A stretch of 64,000 nucleotides of DNA from Mesorhizobium waimense (GTDB lineage: Bacteria > Pseudomonadota > Alphaproteobacteria > Rhizobiales > Rhizobiaceae): NCBI RefSeq assembly GCF_003601975.1, contig NZ_QZWZ01000007.1, positions 1-64,000 on the forward strand, given 5' to 3'. Every line of letters starts with the position of its first letter. Position 1 is the stretch's first letter. Position numbers and translations under genes: made by a program. Positions 7,977 to 16,880 of this stretch are shown here, in pieces. Below the pieces are notes generated by a model that did not search any database, was not told where the DNA came from, and saw only the letters and a list, made by a program, of their open reading frames with translations.

Positions 7977-9257
7977 ATGACTTCTCTTGCCGTCGACGAA
8001 ACCATCGCCCGCGCCATCGAGGTGCTGAAGGAGAATGACCACGGCGCTTACACTATCCCGACCAAGGGCCTCTATCCATTCCAGTGGAACTGGGATTCTT
8101 GCCTCACCGCGCTCGGCCTTGCCCACTATGATGAGGCGCGTGCCTGGACCGAGATCGAGACCTTGTTCGCGCATCAGTGGCCGGATGGCATGGTGCCGCA
8201 CATCGTCTTCCACGTCTGGAGCGACGGTTATTTCCCCGGCCCAGAGGTTTGGCAAACCGGCCGCCCGACGGCCACCTCCGGCATCACCCAGCCGGCCGTC
8301 GCTGGCTTTGCCGTGCGACGCCTGTTCGACCGCGCCAAGGACAAGAAACTGGCGTCCGAGCGTGCCCGCGCGCTGCTGCCCAAGATCGACGCCTGGCACC
8401 GCTGGTTCTACGAAAGCCGCGACCCGAAGGGCGTGGGGCTGGTCGCCATTATCCATCCCTGGGAGTCCGGCCGCGACAACTCCATCGACTGGGACGATGC
8501 CTTCGAGCGCGTGCCGACCGAAGGCGTCGAGCCCTACACCCGCCGCGACACCCTGCACGCCGATCCGGCGCATCGTCCGACAAGAGAGCAATACGATCGC
8601 TACCTCTGGCTGGTGCAGCATTTTCGCGCACTCGGCTGGGACAATGCGCGGCTTCACGATGCCTCGCCCTTCCAGATCGTCGATCCCGGCTTCAACTCCA
8701 TCTTGATCCGCGCCTCATCCGACCTTGCCGATCTCGCTGAGGCTCTTGGTGAAAAAGAGATCGCCAGCGCCAACCGTGCCCGCGTCGAAAAGGGCCTGGC
8801 GGCGATGGAGCAGCTGTGGAGCGAGGCGCACGGCCAGTATCTCTGCCTCGACCGCACCACCGGCAAGCTGGTAGACAGCGCCTCCGTCGGCGGCATCCTG
8901 CCGGCCTTCGCGGCCATCCCTGCGGCGCGCGTCGCTTCTGTCGCCACAACCGTCGAGCGACTTGCCGGCAAGGCGCGTTTTGTCGTGCCCTCGCACGATC
9001 CCGACGATCCGCGCTTCGACGCCAAGCGCTATTGGCGCGGCCCGGTCTGGCTGGTGGTCAACTACATGATCGCCGACGGACTTGCCGCCGCCGGCCATGG
9101 CGCGGTTGCCCGGCGCATCACGCAGTCGAGCCTCGATTTGATCACCGAGAGCGGTTTTGCCGAATATTACGACCCGCACACCGGCGAGCCGCTCGGCGGC
9201 GGCCGTTTCACTTGGACGGCGGCGATGGTGATCGAGTTCTTGAAGGGCAGAGGCTGA
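7977..9257 (+). CDS. GH63-like glycoside hydrolase, probable glucosyl-/mannosylglycerate hydrolase
   Basis: A 426-residue (alpha/alpha)6-barrel hydrolase of the MGH1/GH63 type. Visible motifs are FQWNWDSCLTALG near 35-47, HPWESGRDNSIDWDDAF near 160-176, PVWLVVNYM near 354-362, and FAEYYDPHTGEPLGG near 394-408. In this family the Asp of SGRDNS (here Asp167) and a C-terminal Glu (likely Glu396) act as catalytic acid and base. Characterised bacterial relatives cleave mannosylglycerate or glucosylglycerate, which are compatible solutes. There is no signal peptide, so it acts in the cytoplasm on an imported substrate. It is the last gene of the LacI-ABC operon, 21 bp after the ATPase gene. The exact substrate is inferred. 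Confidence 0.72.
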   Translation: MTSLAVDETIARAIEVLKENDHGAYTIPTKGLYPFQWNWDSCLTALGLAHYDEARAWTEIETLFAHQWPDGMVPHIVFHVWSDGYFPGPEVWQTGRPTATSGITQPAVAGFAVRRLFDRAKDKKLASERARALLPKIDAWHRWFYESRDPKGVGLVAIIHPWESGRDNSIDWDDAFERVPTEGVEPYTRRDTLHADPAHRPTREQYDRYLWLVQHFRALGWDNARLHDASPFQIVDPGFNSILIRASSDLADLAEALGEKEIASANRARVEKGLAAMEQLWSEAHGQYLCLDRTTGKLVDSASVGGILPAFAAIPAARVASVATTVERLAGKARFVVPSHDPDDPRFDAKRYWRGPVWLVVNYMIADGLAAAGHGAVARRITQSSLDLITESGFAEYYDPHTGEPLGGGRFTWTAAMVIEFLKGRG

Positions 9258-9421
9258 CGCCCCTTATTCGCTTCGCGCGCCCCCTCGCGTAGGCTGCCGG
9301 TGGGTGCTCGATCGATAAGCTGGGCAAGGCACGCTTTCCTACATCCGCGCTACAATAATTCTTCACAAACGGCTACCTATACTGGCGACGACGTTTGGTT
9401 CGGGGTCACGAGGGGCGCGGC

Positions 9422-10819
9422 TTGGAATTCGACTTGAAAACCATAGAGGCGCTTGCTCCCGACCAGGCGTCGCTCGGCGCCGCCTCTAAGCTGACCAAGC
9501 GATCGAACTGGCCGCGCCTTGAAAGGAATGAGCAGCAGGCCCTGATCTGGGGCGAATGCCAGGGCTCCGGCTCCAACCCTTATCGCGTGGTGGTCGATAC
9601 CAGCGATCACGGCTACAAATGCACCTGCCCATCGCGAAAGTTTCCCTGCAAACACACGCTGGCCTTGATGTGGATCGCCGCCACGGCGCCAGCCAGTTTT
9701 GCTCCCGCTGGCTCGACGCCGGACTGGGTGAATGATTGGCTTGGCCGGCGCCGGAAAACGACGCCACAGGCGGCGGGGCCAATGCCCGGCGCGGCAGCCA
9801 AGAGCATCGACGAGGCTCTGCAGCCGGATGAGGGTGCGGTCGTCGAGGACGCCGCGGCGGTCGAACGCCGCGAGGCGGCGCAGCGCAAGCGGGCGCAAGA
9901 TACACGGTCCGCGGTGTCGGCGGCGCTCGATGAACTCGACCAATGGATCGCCGACCAGTTGCGGCTTGGCCTTTCCGGATTTGTCGACGCCAGCAGCGAG
10001 CGTTGCCGCCGCATTGCCGCGCGGCTCGTCGACCTGAAGGCAACTGCGCTTGCCGGGCGCATCGACGAGATACCGTCGCGGCTGATGGCGCTGCGCAGCG
10101 AGGAAAGACCGGACGCGGCGATCCGCGAGCTCGGCAAGCTGGTGCTGCTGGCCAAAGCCTGGCGATCGGAGCCTGACGACCCTGAACTGAAGCGGCTCGT
10201 AGCGACATCCGAAACCCGTGAACAGATTCTGGCCAATCCCGACGCCCGGCAGGTGGAAAGCCATTGGGAGGTTCTCGGCGAGAAGATCGAAACCCGTCGC
10301 GACGGCCTCGTCAGCCATTCGACCTGGCTGCTCGATCTGAAGAGCGCCACGCCGCAATTTGCCCTGCTGCTCGATTATTTTCCGGCTTCGGCCGGGCGCC
10401 GATCCAACGCTTTCGCGCCAGGCGACCGCTTCAACGCCCGGCTGGTGTTCTATCCATCGCGTGCACCGCTCCGCGCGCTGGTGGCGGAGCGCATCGGTGA
10501 CGTCGCTTCCGGGGCGGCGTGGCCTGATTTCGGCGAGTTGAAAGACCCGCTCGCGGCGCGCGCGTCCCAACAGGATGGCGCGCCATGGCTTACCGACAGT
10601 CCTCTCATCCTGCCTCCTGGCGCGATCTCGCTCGACGACCGCGGCACCGCCTGGTGGCAGGCGGACGATGATCCGCATGGGATTGCCTTGCCGATCGCCG
10701 GTGCTGTCGATCAAACCTTGCTCGGCATCGATCTGGGAGCCGCCGCGGCGCTGTGGAATGGCGCCAGGCTTGACCTTCTGGCGGCGCAGAGCAGGTTCGG
10801 GAGGCTCGATCTGTCGTGA
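9422..10819 (+). CDS. SWIM zinc-finger domain protein
   Basis: A roughly 465-residue cytoplasmic protein, first gene of a five-gene cluster. A SWIM zinc finger lies near residues 65-80: YKCTCPSRKFPCKHTLAL, that is C-x-C-x(7)-C-x-H. SWIM domains bind DNA or proteins. The rest is mostly helical with no transmembrane segment. The start chosen is TTG at 9422, preceded by GAGGGG at six bases; the frame extends upstream to another TTG at 9395 with no good ribosome-binding site. The C-terminus overlaps the next gene by four bases (GTGA). Its partners are DUF5691, MoxR, DUF5682 and VWA proteins. A targeting or sensor role for the MoxR-VWA pair is inference. Confidence 0.8.
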   Translation: MEFDLKTIEALAPDQASLGAASKLTKRSNWPRLERNEQQALIWGECQGSGSNPYRVVVDTSDHGYKCTCPSRKFPCKHTLALMWIAATAPASFAPAGSTPDWVNDWLGRRRKTTPQAAGPMPGAAAKSIDEALQPDEGAVVEDAAAVERREAAQRKRAQDTRSAVSAALDELDQWIADQLRLGLSGFVDASSERCRRIAARLVDLKATALAGRIDEIPSRLMALRSEERPDAAIRELGKLVLLAKAWRSEPDDPELKRLVATSETREQILANPDARQVESHWEVLGEKIETRRDGLVSHSTWLLDLKSATPQFALLLDYFPASAGRRSNAFAPGDRFNARLVFYPSRAPLRALVAERIGDVASGAAWPDFGELKDPLAARASQQDGAPWLTDSPLILPPGAISLDDRGTAWWQADDDPHGIALPIAGAVDQTLLGIDLGAAAALWNGARLDLLAAQSRFGRLDLS

Positions 10820-12261
10820 ACGAGCTTGAGCAGACAGGCCTGGCGGCAATGCGCGACTGCTGGATCACCGGCGGACCGACATTCGACCTCGCACCAGCCG
10901 CGTGGAAGGAAATCGCTGGCACCGCAAGCCCCGACGAACGCGAGCGCCGGCTGCTGGCGATCGCCGCGCAGGTGCTCGACATCGGCTTGCGGCCTGCGGC
11001 ACCGAAGGTTCTAAAGCGTCGTCCGCCGCTGCCTGTGCTTGCCCCGCCCATGCTGCCGGAGCGGCTGCGGCCACTGTTGAGGGCCGCGTTGAAACAGGCT
11101 GCTGACGCAAGGCGCAAGGTTCGTGTGGTGACGCTGGTGGCCAGCCGCGGCTTCGTGCTTCATCCAATGGACTGGATGCCTGCCGTGTCGGACCAGAACA
11201 GCCCGGATGTCTACGCCCCCTGGATCGACTGGCAAGCCGGCGTCGAAGGGCAGGCGCATGCCCCGCGCGAGAAACTGACGGAGGAAAACTGGGATGACTT
11301 CTATCCCGCAGCGCGCCGCATCGCTCTGGCCGACATGCGTCGCATCGAACCGGCCGCGGCTCGCATGCTGATCGAGACTAAGGCGCCGGGTGAAGTGGCG
11401 GAGGTCAGGCTTGCGCTCATCGAACTCATGCGCTTCGGTCTCACCCTTGAGGATGCGCCTTTCCTGAAAAGCCTTTCCACCGACCGTTCCGGCAAGGTGC
11501 GCGAACTGGCTGGCCGGCTGCTGGCAAGGTTGGGCGAGCACGGTCGCCCTAGCGACGTCGGGACGGATGATCCCGTTGCCGAACTCGCCGCTTTCGTCAG
11601 CGAAGGCAAATCCGGCTTCATCCGCCGCCGCACCACCTACACGCCGGCAAAACTCAAATCCCCGGCGCAGGAACAGCGTCGCGCCGAATTGTTCGAGACC
11701 TGCAATCTTGTCGACCTCGCCGCACGGTTCGGCGCCACCGAACCCGAAATCATCGGCGCCTGGCAGTTCGGCGCCGACAACAATGCCGACATCCTGATCG
11801 CACGAATGGTCGCCGCCTCGGGCAGCGACGCCGCGGTGACACAGATGGCGGATACGCTTGTCACCGATGGCGGCAAACCGGCGATGTTCGTGGTGCACCT
11901 GACACCGCGCCTGGACAGCCGCAGAAAGCGCGTGTTCATCCGCTCGATCCTCAAGGAAACGAACTACCTTGGCGTAATCAGTCTGGCGGAAGGCATCGAG
12001 GCCGGCTGGCTGGGATGGGACGACTTGACGAACGGGCAAGTGCTTCCGGCACTGCGTTCGATCATCGGCGGAACCGACGACGCCATGCGGCGCGGCGTCG
12101 ACGATGTCCTCGAAACGATGGGCTTTCTCACCACCACCGCCACGGCGGCCAGACTGATCGACGAGGTCGTCGCAGCCGGCATTCCGCCCGCGGCTCCTTC
12201 ACTGACTCTCCTGCGCCTAAACGCAGCGCTGACAGAACAATCGTCTGGAACCGACACATGA
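10816..12261 (+). CDS. DUF5691 family protein
   Basis: A 481-residue protein that begins with GTG inside the TGA of the SWIM gene (GTGA overlap), so the two are translationally coupled. It has no signal peptide and no transmembrane helix. The middle and C-terminal parts look like alpha-helical repeats (for example DRSGKVRELAGRLLARLGEH, then IEAGWLGWDDLTNGQ). I recognise it as the DUF5691 family mainly from the motif-poor helical architecture and its stereotyped neighbours; no biochemical function is known to me. It ends 19 bp before the MoxR gene. It may be a scaffold or adaptor for the ATPase (inference). Confidence 0.7.
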   Translation: MNELEQTGLAAMRDCWITGGPTFDLAPAAWKEIAGTASPDERERRLLAIAAQVLDIGLRPAAPKVLKRRPPLPVLAPPMLPERLRPLLRAALKQAADARRKVRVVTLVASRGFVLHPMDWMPAVSDQNSPDVYAPWIDWQAGVEGQAHAPREKLTEENWDDFYPAARRIALADMRRIEPAAARMLIETKAPGEVAEVRLALIELMRFGLTLEDAPFLKSLSTDRSGKVRELAGRLLARLGEHGRPSDVGTDDPVAELAAFVSEGKSGFIRRRTTYTPAKLKSPAQEQRRAELFETCNLVDLAARFGATEPEIIGAWQFGADNNADILIARMVAASGSDAAVTQMADTLVTDGGKPAMFVVHLTPRLDSRRKRVFIRSILKETNYLGVISLAEGIEAGWLGWDDLTNGQVLPALRSIIGGTDDAMRRGVDDVLETMGFLTTTATAARLIDEVVAAGIPPAAPSLTLLRLNAALTEQSSGTDT

Positions 12262-12280
12262 TCAATCCGGAGAAGAACCC

Positions 12281-13360
12281 ATGAACGCAGCCATCCGTCT
12301 CCCGGTCGAGCAGGCCTATGCCAGTGAATTGCAAGCGCTGGCGCGCGGCGACGACAAGCAAAAGCCCGCTGGCTGGAGCCTCTCGCCCAAGGCCGTCCTG
12401 ACCTATCTGCTGGGCGGCAAGGCCAGCGACGGCACATTGATAACGCCGAAATATGTCGGCCGCCGGAGGCTGATGGAAACCGCTGTGGCGACCTTGGCCA
12501 CCGACCGTGCGCTGCTCCTGCTCGGCGTTCCCGGCACCGCCAAATCCTGGGTCTCGGAACATCTCGCCGCGGCCATCATGGGCGACTCGACAATGATCGT
12601 GCAGTGCACGGCCGGAACCGACGAGAACCAGATCCGCTATGGCTGGAACTATGCCCGGCTTCTGGCGAAAGGCCCGAGCCAGGAAGCGCTGGTGCCGACG
12701 CCGCTCTACCGCGCCATGCAGGACGGCAAGCTGTGCCGCCTCGAAGAACTGACGCGCATGGGCTCGGACGTGCAGGACACGCTGATCACCGTGCTGTCCG
12801 AAAAGATGATGCCGATCCCCGAGCTGAACACCTCGATCTATGCCCAGCGCGGCTTCAACATCATCGCCACGGCAAACAACCGCGACAAGGGCGTCAACGA
12901 GCTGTCCTCGGCGCTCAAGCGGCGCTTCAATGTCGTGGTCCTGCCGCTGCCCGAGGACATGGCGCAAGAGGTCTCGATCGTCTCCAAACGCGTCGGTGAG
13001 ATGGCAGGCGGCCTCGACCTGCCGGTGCCGAAGAATGTCGCCGAAGAGATTGCTCGCGTGCTGACCATCTTCCGCGAATTGCGCTCCGGCTCGACCGCCG
13101 ACGGCAAGGTGACGCTGAAGACACCTTCGGGCTCGCTGTCGACGGCAGAGGCCATCGCCACCATGGTTGGCGGCCTCAGCCAGGCGGCCTGGTTCGACGG
13201 CGGCAAGCTCGGCGCCGAAGGTCTCGCCGCCAGCCTTGTCGGAGCGATCGTCAAGGATCCGGTGCAGGACAAGATCGTGCTGGAAGAATATCTGGAAACG
13301 GTGCTCAAGAAGCGGCCCGACTATGCCGGCTACTATGCGGCGCTGAACGCGGCGATCTGA
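12281..13360 (+). CDS. MoxR-type AAA+ ATPase
   Basis: A 359-residue AAA+ ATPase of the MoxR/RavA clade. Walker A is GVPGTAKSW (82-90). The Walker B equivalent reads LCRLEEL (151-157), with Glu155-Glu156 where most AAA+ proteins have Asp-Glu. Sensor 1 is ATANN near residue 206, and an Arg finger is likely in LKRRF near 218. MoxR proteins act as remodelling chaperones, usually with a VWA-domain partner that carries a metal-ion site; that partner is the fifth gene here. GGAGAAG lies about five bases before the ATG. Operon position and absence of a membrane anchor point to a cytoplasmic complex with its neighbours. Confidence 0.85.
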   Translation: MNAAIRLPVEQAYASELQALARGDDKQKPAGWSLSPKAVLTYLLGGKASDGTLITPKYVGRRRLMETAVATLATDRALLLLGVPGTAKSWVSEHLAAAIMGDSTMIVQCTAGTDENQIRYGWNYARLLAKGPSQEALVPTPLYRAMQDGKLCRLEELTRMGSDVQDTLITVLSEKMMPIPELNTSIYAQRGFNIIATANNRDKGVNELSSALKRRFNVVVLPLPEDMAQEVSIVSKRVGEMAGGLDLPVPKNVAEEIARVLTIFRELRSGSTADGKVTLKTPSGSLSTAEAIATMVGGLSQAAWFDGGKLGAEGLAASLVGAIVKDPVQDKIVLEEYLETVLKKRPDYAGYYAALNAAI

Positions 13361-13365
13361 CAACG

Positions 13366-15624
13366 ATGAAGCACAGCGACATCGCCTATTTCGGCATACG
13401 CCATCACGGGCCCGGCTCCGCCGACAGCCTCGTGCAGGCGTTGCAGGAATTGCGTCCGGTCGCCGTCCTGATCGAAGGGCCGAGCGATGCTTCGGCGCTG
13501 TTGCCGTTGCTGGCCCGGCCGGAAATGCAGCCGCCGGTGGCATTGCTCTGCTACCCGCAGGACGACCCGGCCTCGACCAGCTTCTGGCCGTTCGCCGAAT
13601 TCTCTCCCGAATATCAGGCGGTCCTCTGGGCGGTCGGCAACAAGGCGGCATTGCGCTTCATCGACCTGCCGTCGTCGGCGCGGTTGCCCGCCGAGGCGAT
13701 GGATACCGCGCAAAACACTGACGCTGCCGAAGCCAGCGAAGTCACCGAAGCCGGCGATGACGAGGACCCGCATCGCCGTGATCCGATTGGCACTCTTGCG
13801 CATGCCGCCGGCTACGAGGATGGCGAAAGCTGGTGGTCGGACATCGTCGAGCAGAACCCTGAACCCGGCCCCATTTTCGCGGCCATTGCCGACGCGATGA
13901 CGACATTGCGCGAAGGTGAAGGGTCGATCGCAAAGTTCGAAGCCAGGCGCGAAGCGCATATGCGGCTCGAAATCGCCGCAGCGCGAAAAGAGTTCGATGG
14001 ACCGATAGCGGTGGTCTGCGGCGCATGGCACGTGCCGGCGCTGCAGGCGACGCACGTCCAGAAAACCGATCAGGCGCTGCTCAAGGGCATCGCCCGGCGC
14101 AAAAGCACGATGACGTGGGCGCCCTGGACGGGACCGCGCCTGGCGTCGGGCCTTGGCTATGGCGCGGGCGTCGTGGCCCCGGGCTGGTGCAAGCATCTTT
14201 GGCGCACGCGCGGCCGCCATGACGGGGCAACCCTGTGGCTGGCGATGATTGCGGCGGTGCTGCGGGAGAAGGGGCACCTGATCTCGACCGCTTCGCTGAT
14301 CGAGGCGGAGCGGCTCGCCCGTGCGCTCGCCGCCATTCGCGAGCGGCCAAAGCCGGGTTTTGAAGAATTGCGCGACGCTTCAGTCGCCGCCCTGTTCAAC
14401 GGAGAGGCACTGCTGTGGGCGCTTGTCGGGGCCGAACTGCTCCTCGGTGCGGACGTCGGTGAAATCCCACCCGACACCCCGCTGGCGCCATTGATCGAGG
14501 ACCTGCAGCGCAACCAGAAGGCGGCGCGGCTGAAACCCGAGGCGCTGGAGCGCGAACTGTCGGTCGACCTGCGCAGCGAAAGCGGGCTTTTCCGTTCGAC
14601 ATTGCTGCACCGGTTGAACGTGCTCGGTGTGCATTGGGGCAAGCTGACGGACGCCGGGCGCAGCCGCGGCACTTTCCGTGAGCGCTGGACGCTGGCCTGG
14701 GAGCCGGAATATGCCGTTCGGCTGGTCGAGAACCTTGTCTACGGCCCGACCATCGAAAAGGCCGCTAACGGCCGGCTGACCCAGATGGTCGGCGCGGCGG
14801 CAACCCTCGACACACTTGCCGCCCTGGTGCAGGGCGCGATCACGGCCGACCTGTCGGAAGCCTCGAGCGCCGGCCTCGTGGCGCTGGAGGCGCGCGCGGC
14901 GCACAGCAGCGAATGCCTGGAAATCCTGGCGTCGGTGCCGCCGCTAGCCGACATCATCCGCTATGGCGAGGCGCGCAAGACGGAGACGAACCGCCTGTCC
15001 GGCCTCATGGAACGGCTGATCGTCGAAGCAGCGATCGCACTGCCCTATGCCGTGCGCGATCTCGATCAGCAGGCTGCCGCGGCACTGGTCGGCGCCCTGC
15101 GCAAGGCCGATGAAGCCATCAGGCTGGTCGAACCCGGGGACGACGTGCTGAGCGGATGGCGCGACGGGCTGGCCGCCGTGCTCGACGGCCCACGATCGAC
15201 GGCGCTGCTGGCGGGATGTGCCGCGCACCTTCTCTACGAAGCCGGCCAACTGTCCGCCGAAGCTGCCGCCGGATTGCTCGGGCGCCGCCTGTCGCCCGGA
15301 ACGCCGGTCAGCGATGCGGCGGGGTTCTTCGAGGGCTTCTTCAGCACCGCCGGCCAGCGGCTCATCTATGACGAGGGTCTGCGTGGCGCGGTCGATTCCT
15401 GGCTGAAGTCGCTCGATGAAGAGGCTTTCGTCGCGCATCTGCCATTGCTGCGCCGCGTCTTTTCCAATCTGGACAGCATGGAGCGCCGGCGGTTGATCGA
15501 GGCGGTTCTCGGCCGCGCGGCGCGCCTGCCGGCTGGCCTGACGCCGGCGCCGGATGGTGGCGAGGCCTGGCGCCGGCACCTGGAACGGCTCGGACCATTG
15601 CTTATGGGGGGTGGCGATGGATGA
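13366..15624 (+). CDS. DUF5682 family protein
   Basis: A large 752-residue cytoplasmic protein starting five bases after the MoxR stop. The N-terminus carries the striking motif YFGIRHHGPGSA (about 6-17), followed by LRPVAVLIEGPSDA. A beta-strand with HH followed by a strand ending in EGP recalls the active-site layout of the EreA/ChaN/TIKI esterase-like superfamily, so hydrolytic activity is possible, but that link is tentative. An acidic linker lies near residues 108-138 and the C-terminal half is helical. The stop overlaps the VWA start by eight bases. No function is established to my knowledge. Confidence 0.75.
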   Translation: MKHSDIAYFGIRHHGPGSADSLVQALQELRPVAVLIEGPSDASALLPLLARPEMQPPVALLCYPQDDPASTSFWPFAEFSPEYQAVLWAVGNKAALRFIDLPSSARLPAEAMDTAQNTDAAEASEVTEAGDDEDPHRRDPIGTLAHAAGYEDGESWWSDIVEQNPEPGPIFAAIADAMTTLREGEGSIAKFEARREAHMRLEIAAARKEFDGPIAVVCGAWHVPALQATHVQKTDQALLKGIARRKSTMTWAPWTGPRLASGLGYGAGVVAPGWCKHLWRTRGRHDGATLWLAMIAAVLREKGHLISTASLIEAERLARALAAIRERPKPGFEELRDASVAALFNGEALLWALVGAELLLGADVGEIPPDTPLAPLIEDLQRNQKAARLKPEALERELSVDLRSESGLFRSTLLHRLNVLGVHWGKLTDAGRSRGTFRERWTLAWEPEYAVRLVENLVYGPTIEKAANGRLTQMVGAAATLDTLAALVQGAITADLSEASSAGLVALEARAAHSSECLEILASVPPLADIIRYGEARKTETNRLSGLMERLIVEAAIALPYAVRDLDQQAAAALVGALRKADEAIRLVEPGDDVLSGWRDGLAAVLDGPRSTALLAGCAAHLLYEAGQLSAEAAAGLLGRRLSPGTPVSDAAGFFEGFFSTAGQRLIYDEGLRGAVDSWLKSLDEEAFVAHLPLLRRVFSNLDSMERRRLIEAVLGRAARLPAGLTPAPDGGEAWRRHLERLGPLLMGGGDG

Positions 15625-16855
15625 CGAGGCCGAAATGAACGAGCCTGGTGCACTCACGCCGGACGGCGAGCGGGAGCGTCGCTGGCGCCTGGCGATCGGC
15701 GCCGCCGACGAAACATCGCCAGCCCTTTCCGACGACGACAAGCGGCTTTCGGCCGCGCTCGACGCCCTCTACGGCGATGGCGCCGGCAATGCTGCCGCCG
15801 ATCCGCGCAAGCGCCGCGGCGGCCTCGGCCGCTCTGCGCCGCGCGTTGCGCAATGGATGGGCGACATCCGCTCCTTCTTTCCCGCGCAGGTCGTCCAGAT
15901 CGTCCAGAAGGACGCTTTCGAACGGCTGAACCTGAAGCAGATGCTGATGGAGCCGGAATTCCTCAAGGCGATCGAGGCGGACGTCAATCTGGTTGCCGAC
16001 CTGATTTCGCTTCGCTCGGTGATGCCGTCCAAGACCAAGGACATCGCCCGCACCATTATCGCCGACATCGTCGCCAAGCTGATGCAGCGGCTCGAACAGA
16101 AGACCGCTGAGGCGATACGCGGTGCGCTCGACCGGTCGAGACGCACCAACCGCCCGCGCCAGCGCGATATCGACTGGCCGCGCACCATCTCGGCAAACCT
16201 TCGCCACTACCAGCCCGAGCACAAAACCATCGTGCCGGAAAAGCTGGTCGGCTTCATGCGCAAGCAGCGCCGGCTGGTCGACCTCGACGAGGTCGTGCTG
16301 TGTGTCGACCAGTCCGGTTCGATGGCAAGCTCTGTGATCTACGCTTCGATCTTCGCGGCGGTGATGGCCTCGCTGCCGGTCGTGCGCACCAGGCTTGTGT
16401 GTTTCGATACAGCGATCGTCGATCTCACCGAGGAACTTAGCGACCCGGTCGAAGTGCTGTTCGGCGTGCAGCTTGGCGGCGGTACCGACATCAACCAGGC
16501 GGTCGCCTATTGCGCCGAGCGCATCGAGCGGCCGACCAAGTCCCATTTCGTGCTGATCACCGACCTCTATGAAGGCGGCAACGGCCAGGAATTGTTGCGT
16601 CGGCTGGCATCGCTGGTCCGGTCCGGCGTCAATGTCGTCGTGCTTCTGGCGCTTACCGATCAGGGCCGGCCCGGTTATGACCCTGCCATGGCCGGTTCGG
16701 TCGCCGCACTTGGGGTTCCGGTTTTCGCCTGCACGCCGGACCTGTTTCCGGACATGATGGCGGCGGCTTTGCGGCGGGAGGATATCGGCGCCTGGGCCGC
16801 GGCGGCCGATATTAAGGTCGTTCGCGCCGACACCGAAGCGCCGAAGCCAGGCTGA
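15617..16855 (+). CDS. VWA domain protein, partner of MoxR ATPase
   Basis: A 412-residue protein with a C-terminal von Willebrand factor A domain. The MIDAS metal site is complete: DQSGS (231-235), the Thr of GGGTD (Thr290), and Asp316 in VLITDLYEGG. The N-terminal 200 residues are charged and helical and include an RRGGLGRSAPRVAQWMGDI stretch seen in CoxE/ViaA-like proteins. The ATG at 15617 follows a G-rich ribosome-binding site and overlaps the DUF5682 gene by eight bases; an in-frame GTG/ATG further upstream would give an unlikely extension. In known pairs the VWA protein links the MoxR ATPase to its target. It closes the five-gene cluster, 25 bp before the convergent MgtC gene. Confidence 0.85.
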   Translation: MDDEAEMNEPGALTPDGERERRWRLAIGAADETSPALSDDDKRLSAALDALYGDGAGNAAADPRKRRGGLGRSAPRVAQWMGDIRSFFPAQVVQIVQKDAFERLNLKQMLMEPEFLKAIEADVNLVADLISLRSVMPSKTKDIARTIIADIVAKLMQRLEQKTAEAIRGALDRSRRTNRPRQRDIDWPRTISANLRHYQPEHKTIVPEKLVGFMRKQRRLVDLDEVVLCVDQSGSMASSVIYASIFAAVMASLPVVRTRLVCFDTAIVDLTEELSDPVEVLFGVQLGGGTDINQAVAYCAERIERPTKSHFVLITDLYEGGNGQELLRRLASLVRSGVNVVVLLALTDQGRPGYDPAMAGSVAALGVPVFACTPDLFPDMMAAALRREDIGAWAAAADIKVVRADTEAPKPG

Positions 16856-16880
16856 GCTTTGTCGGCGGTCCCGGCACCGC

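Noticed and set aside
12128..13651. 507-codon reverse-strand open frame opposite the MoxR gene
   Set aside because: It mirrors a forward gene with clear AAA+ motifs and GC-rich third positions. The antisense product is Arg/His-rich without domains.
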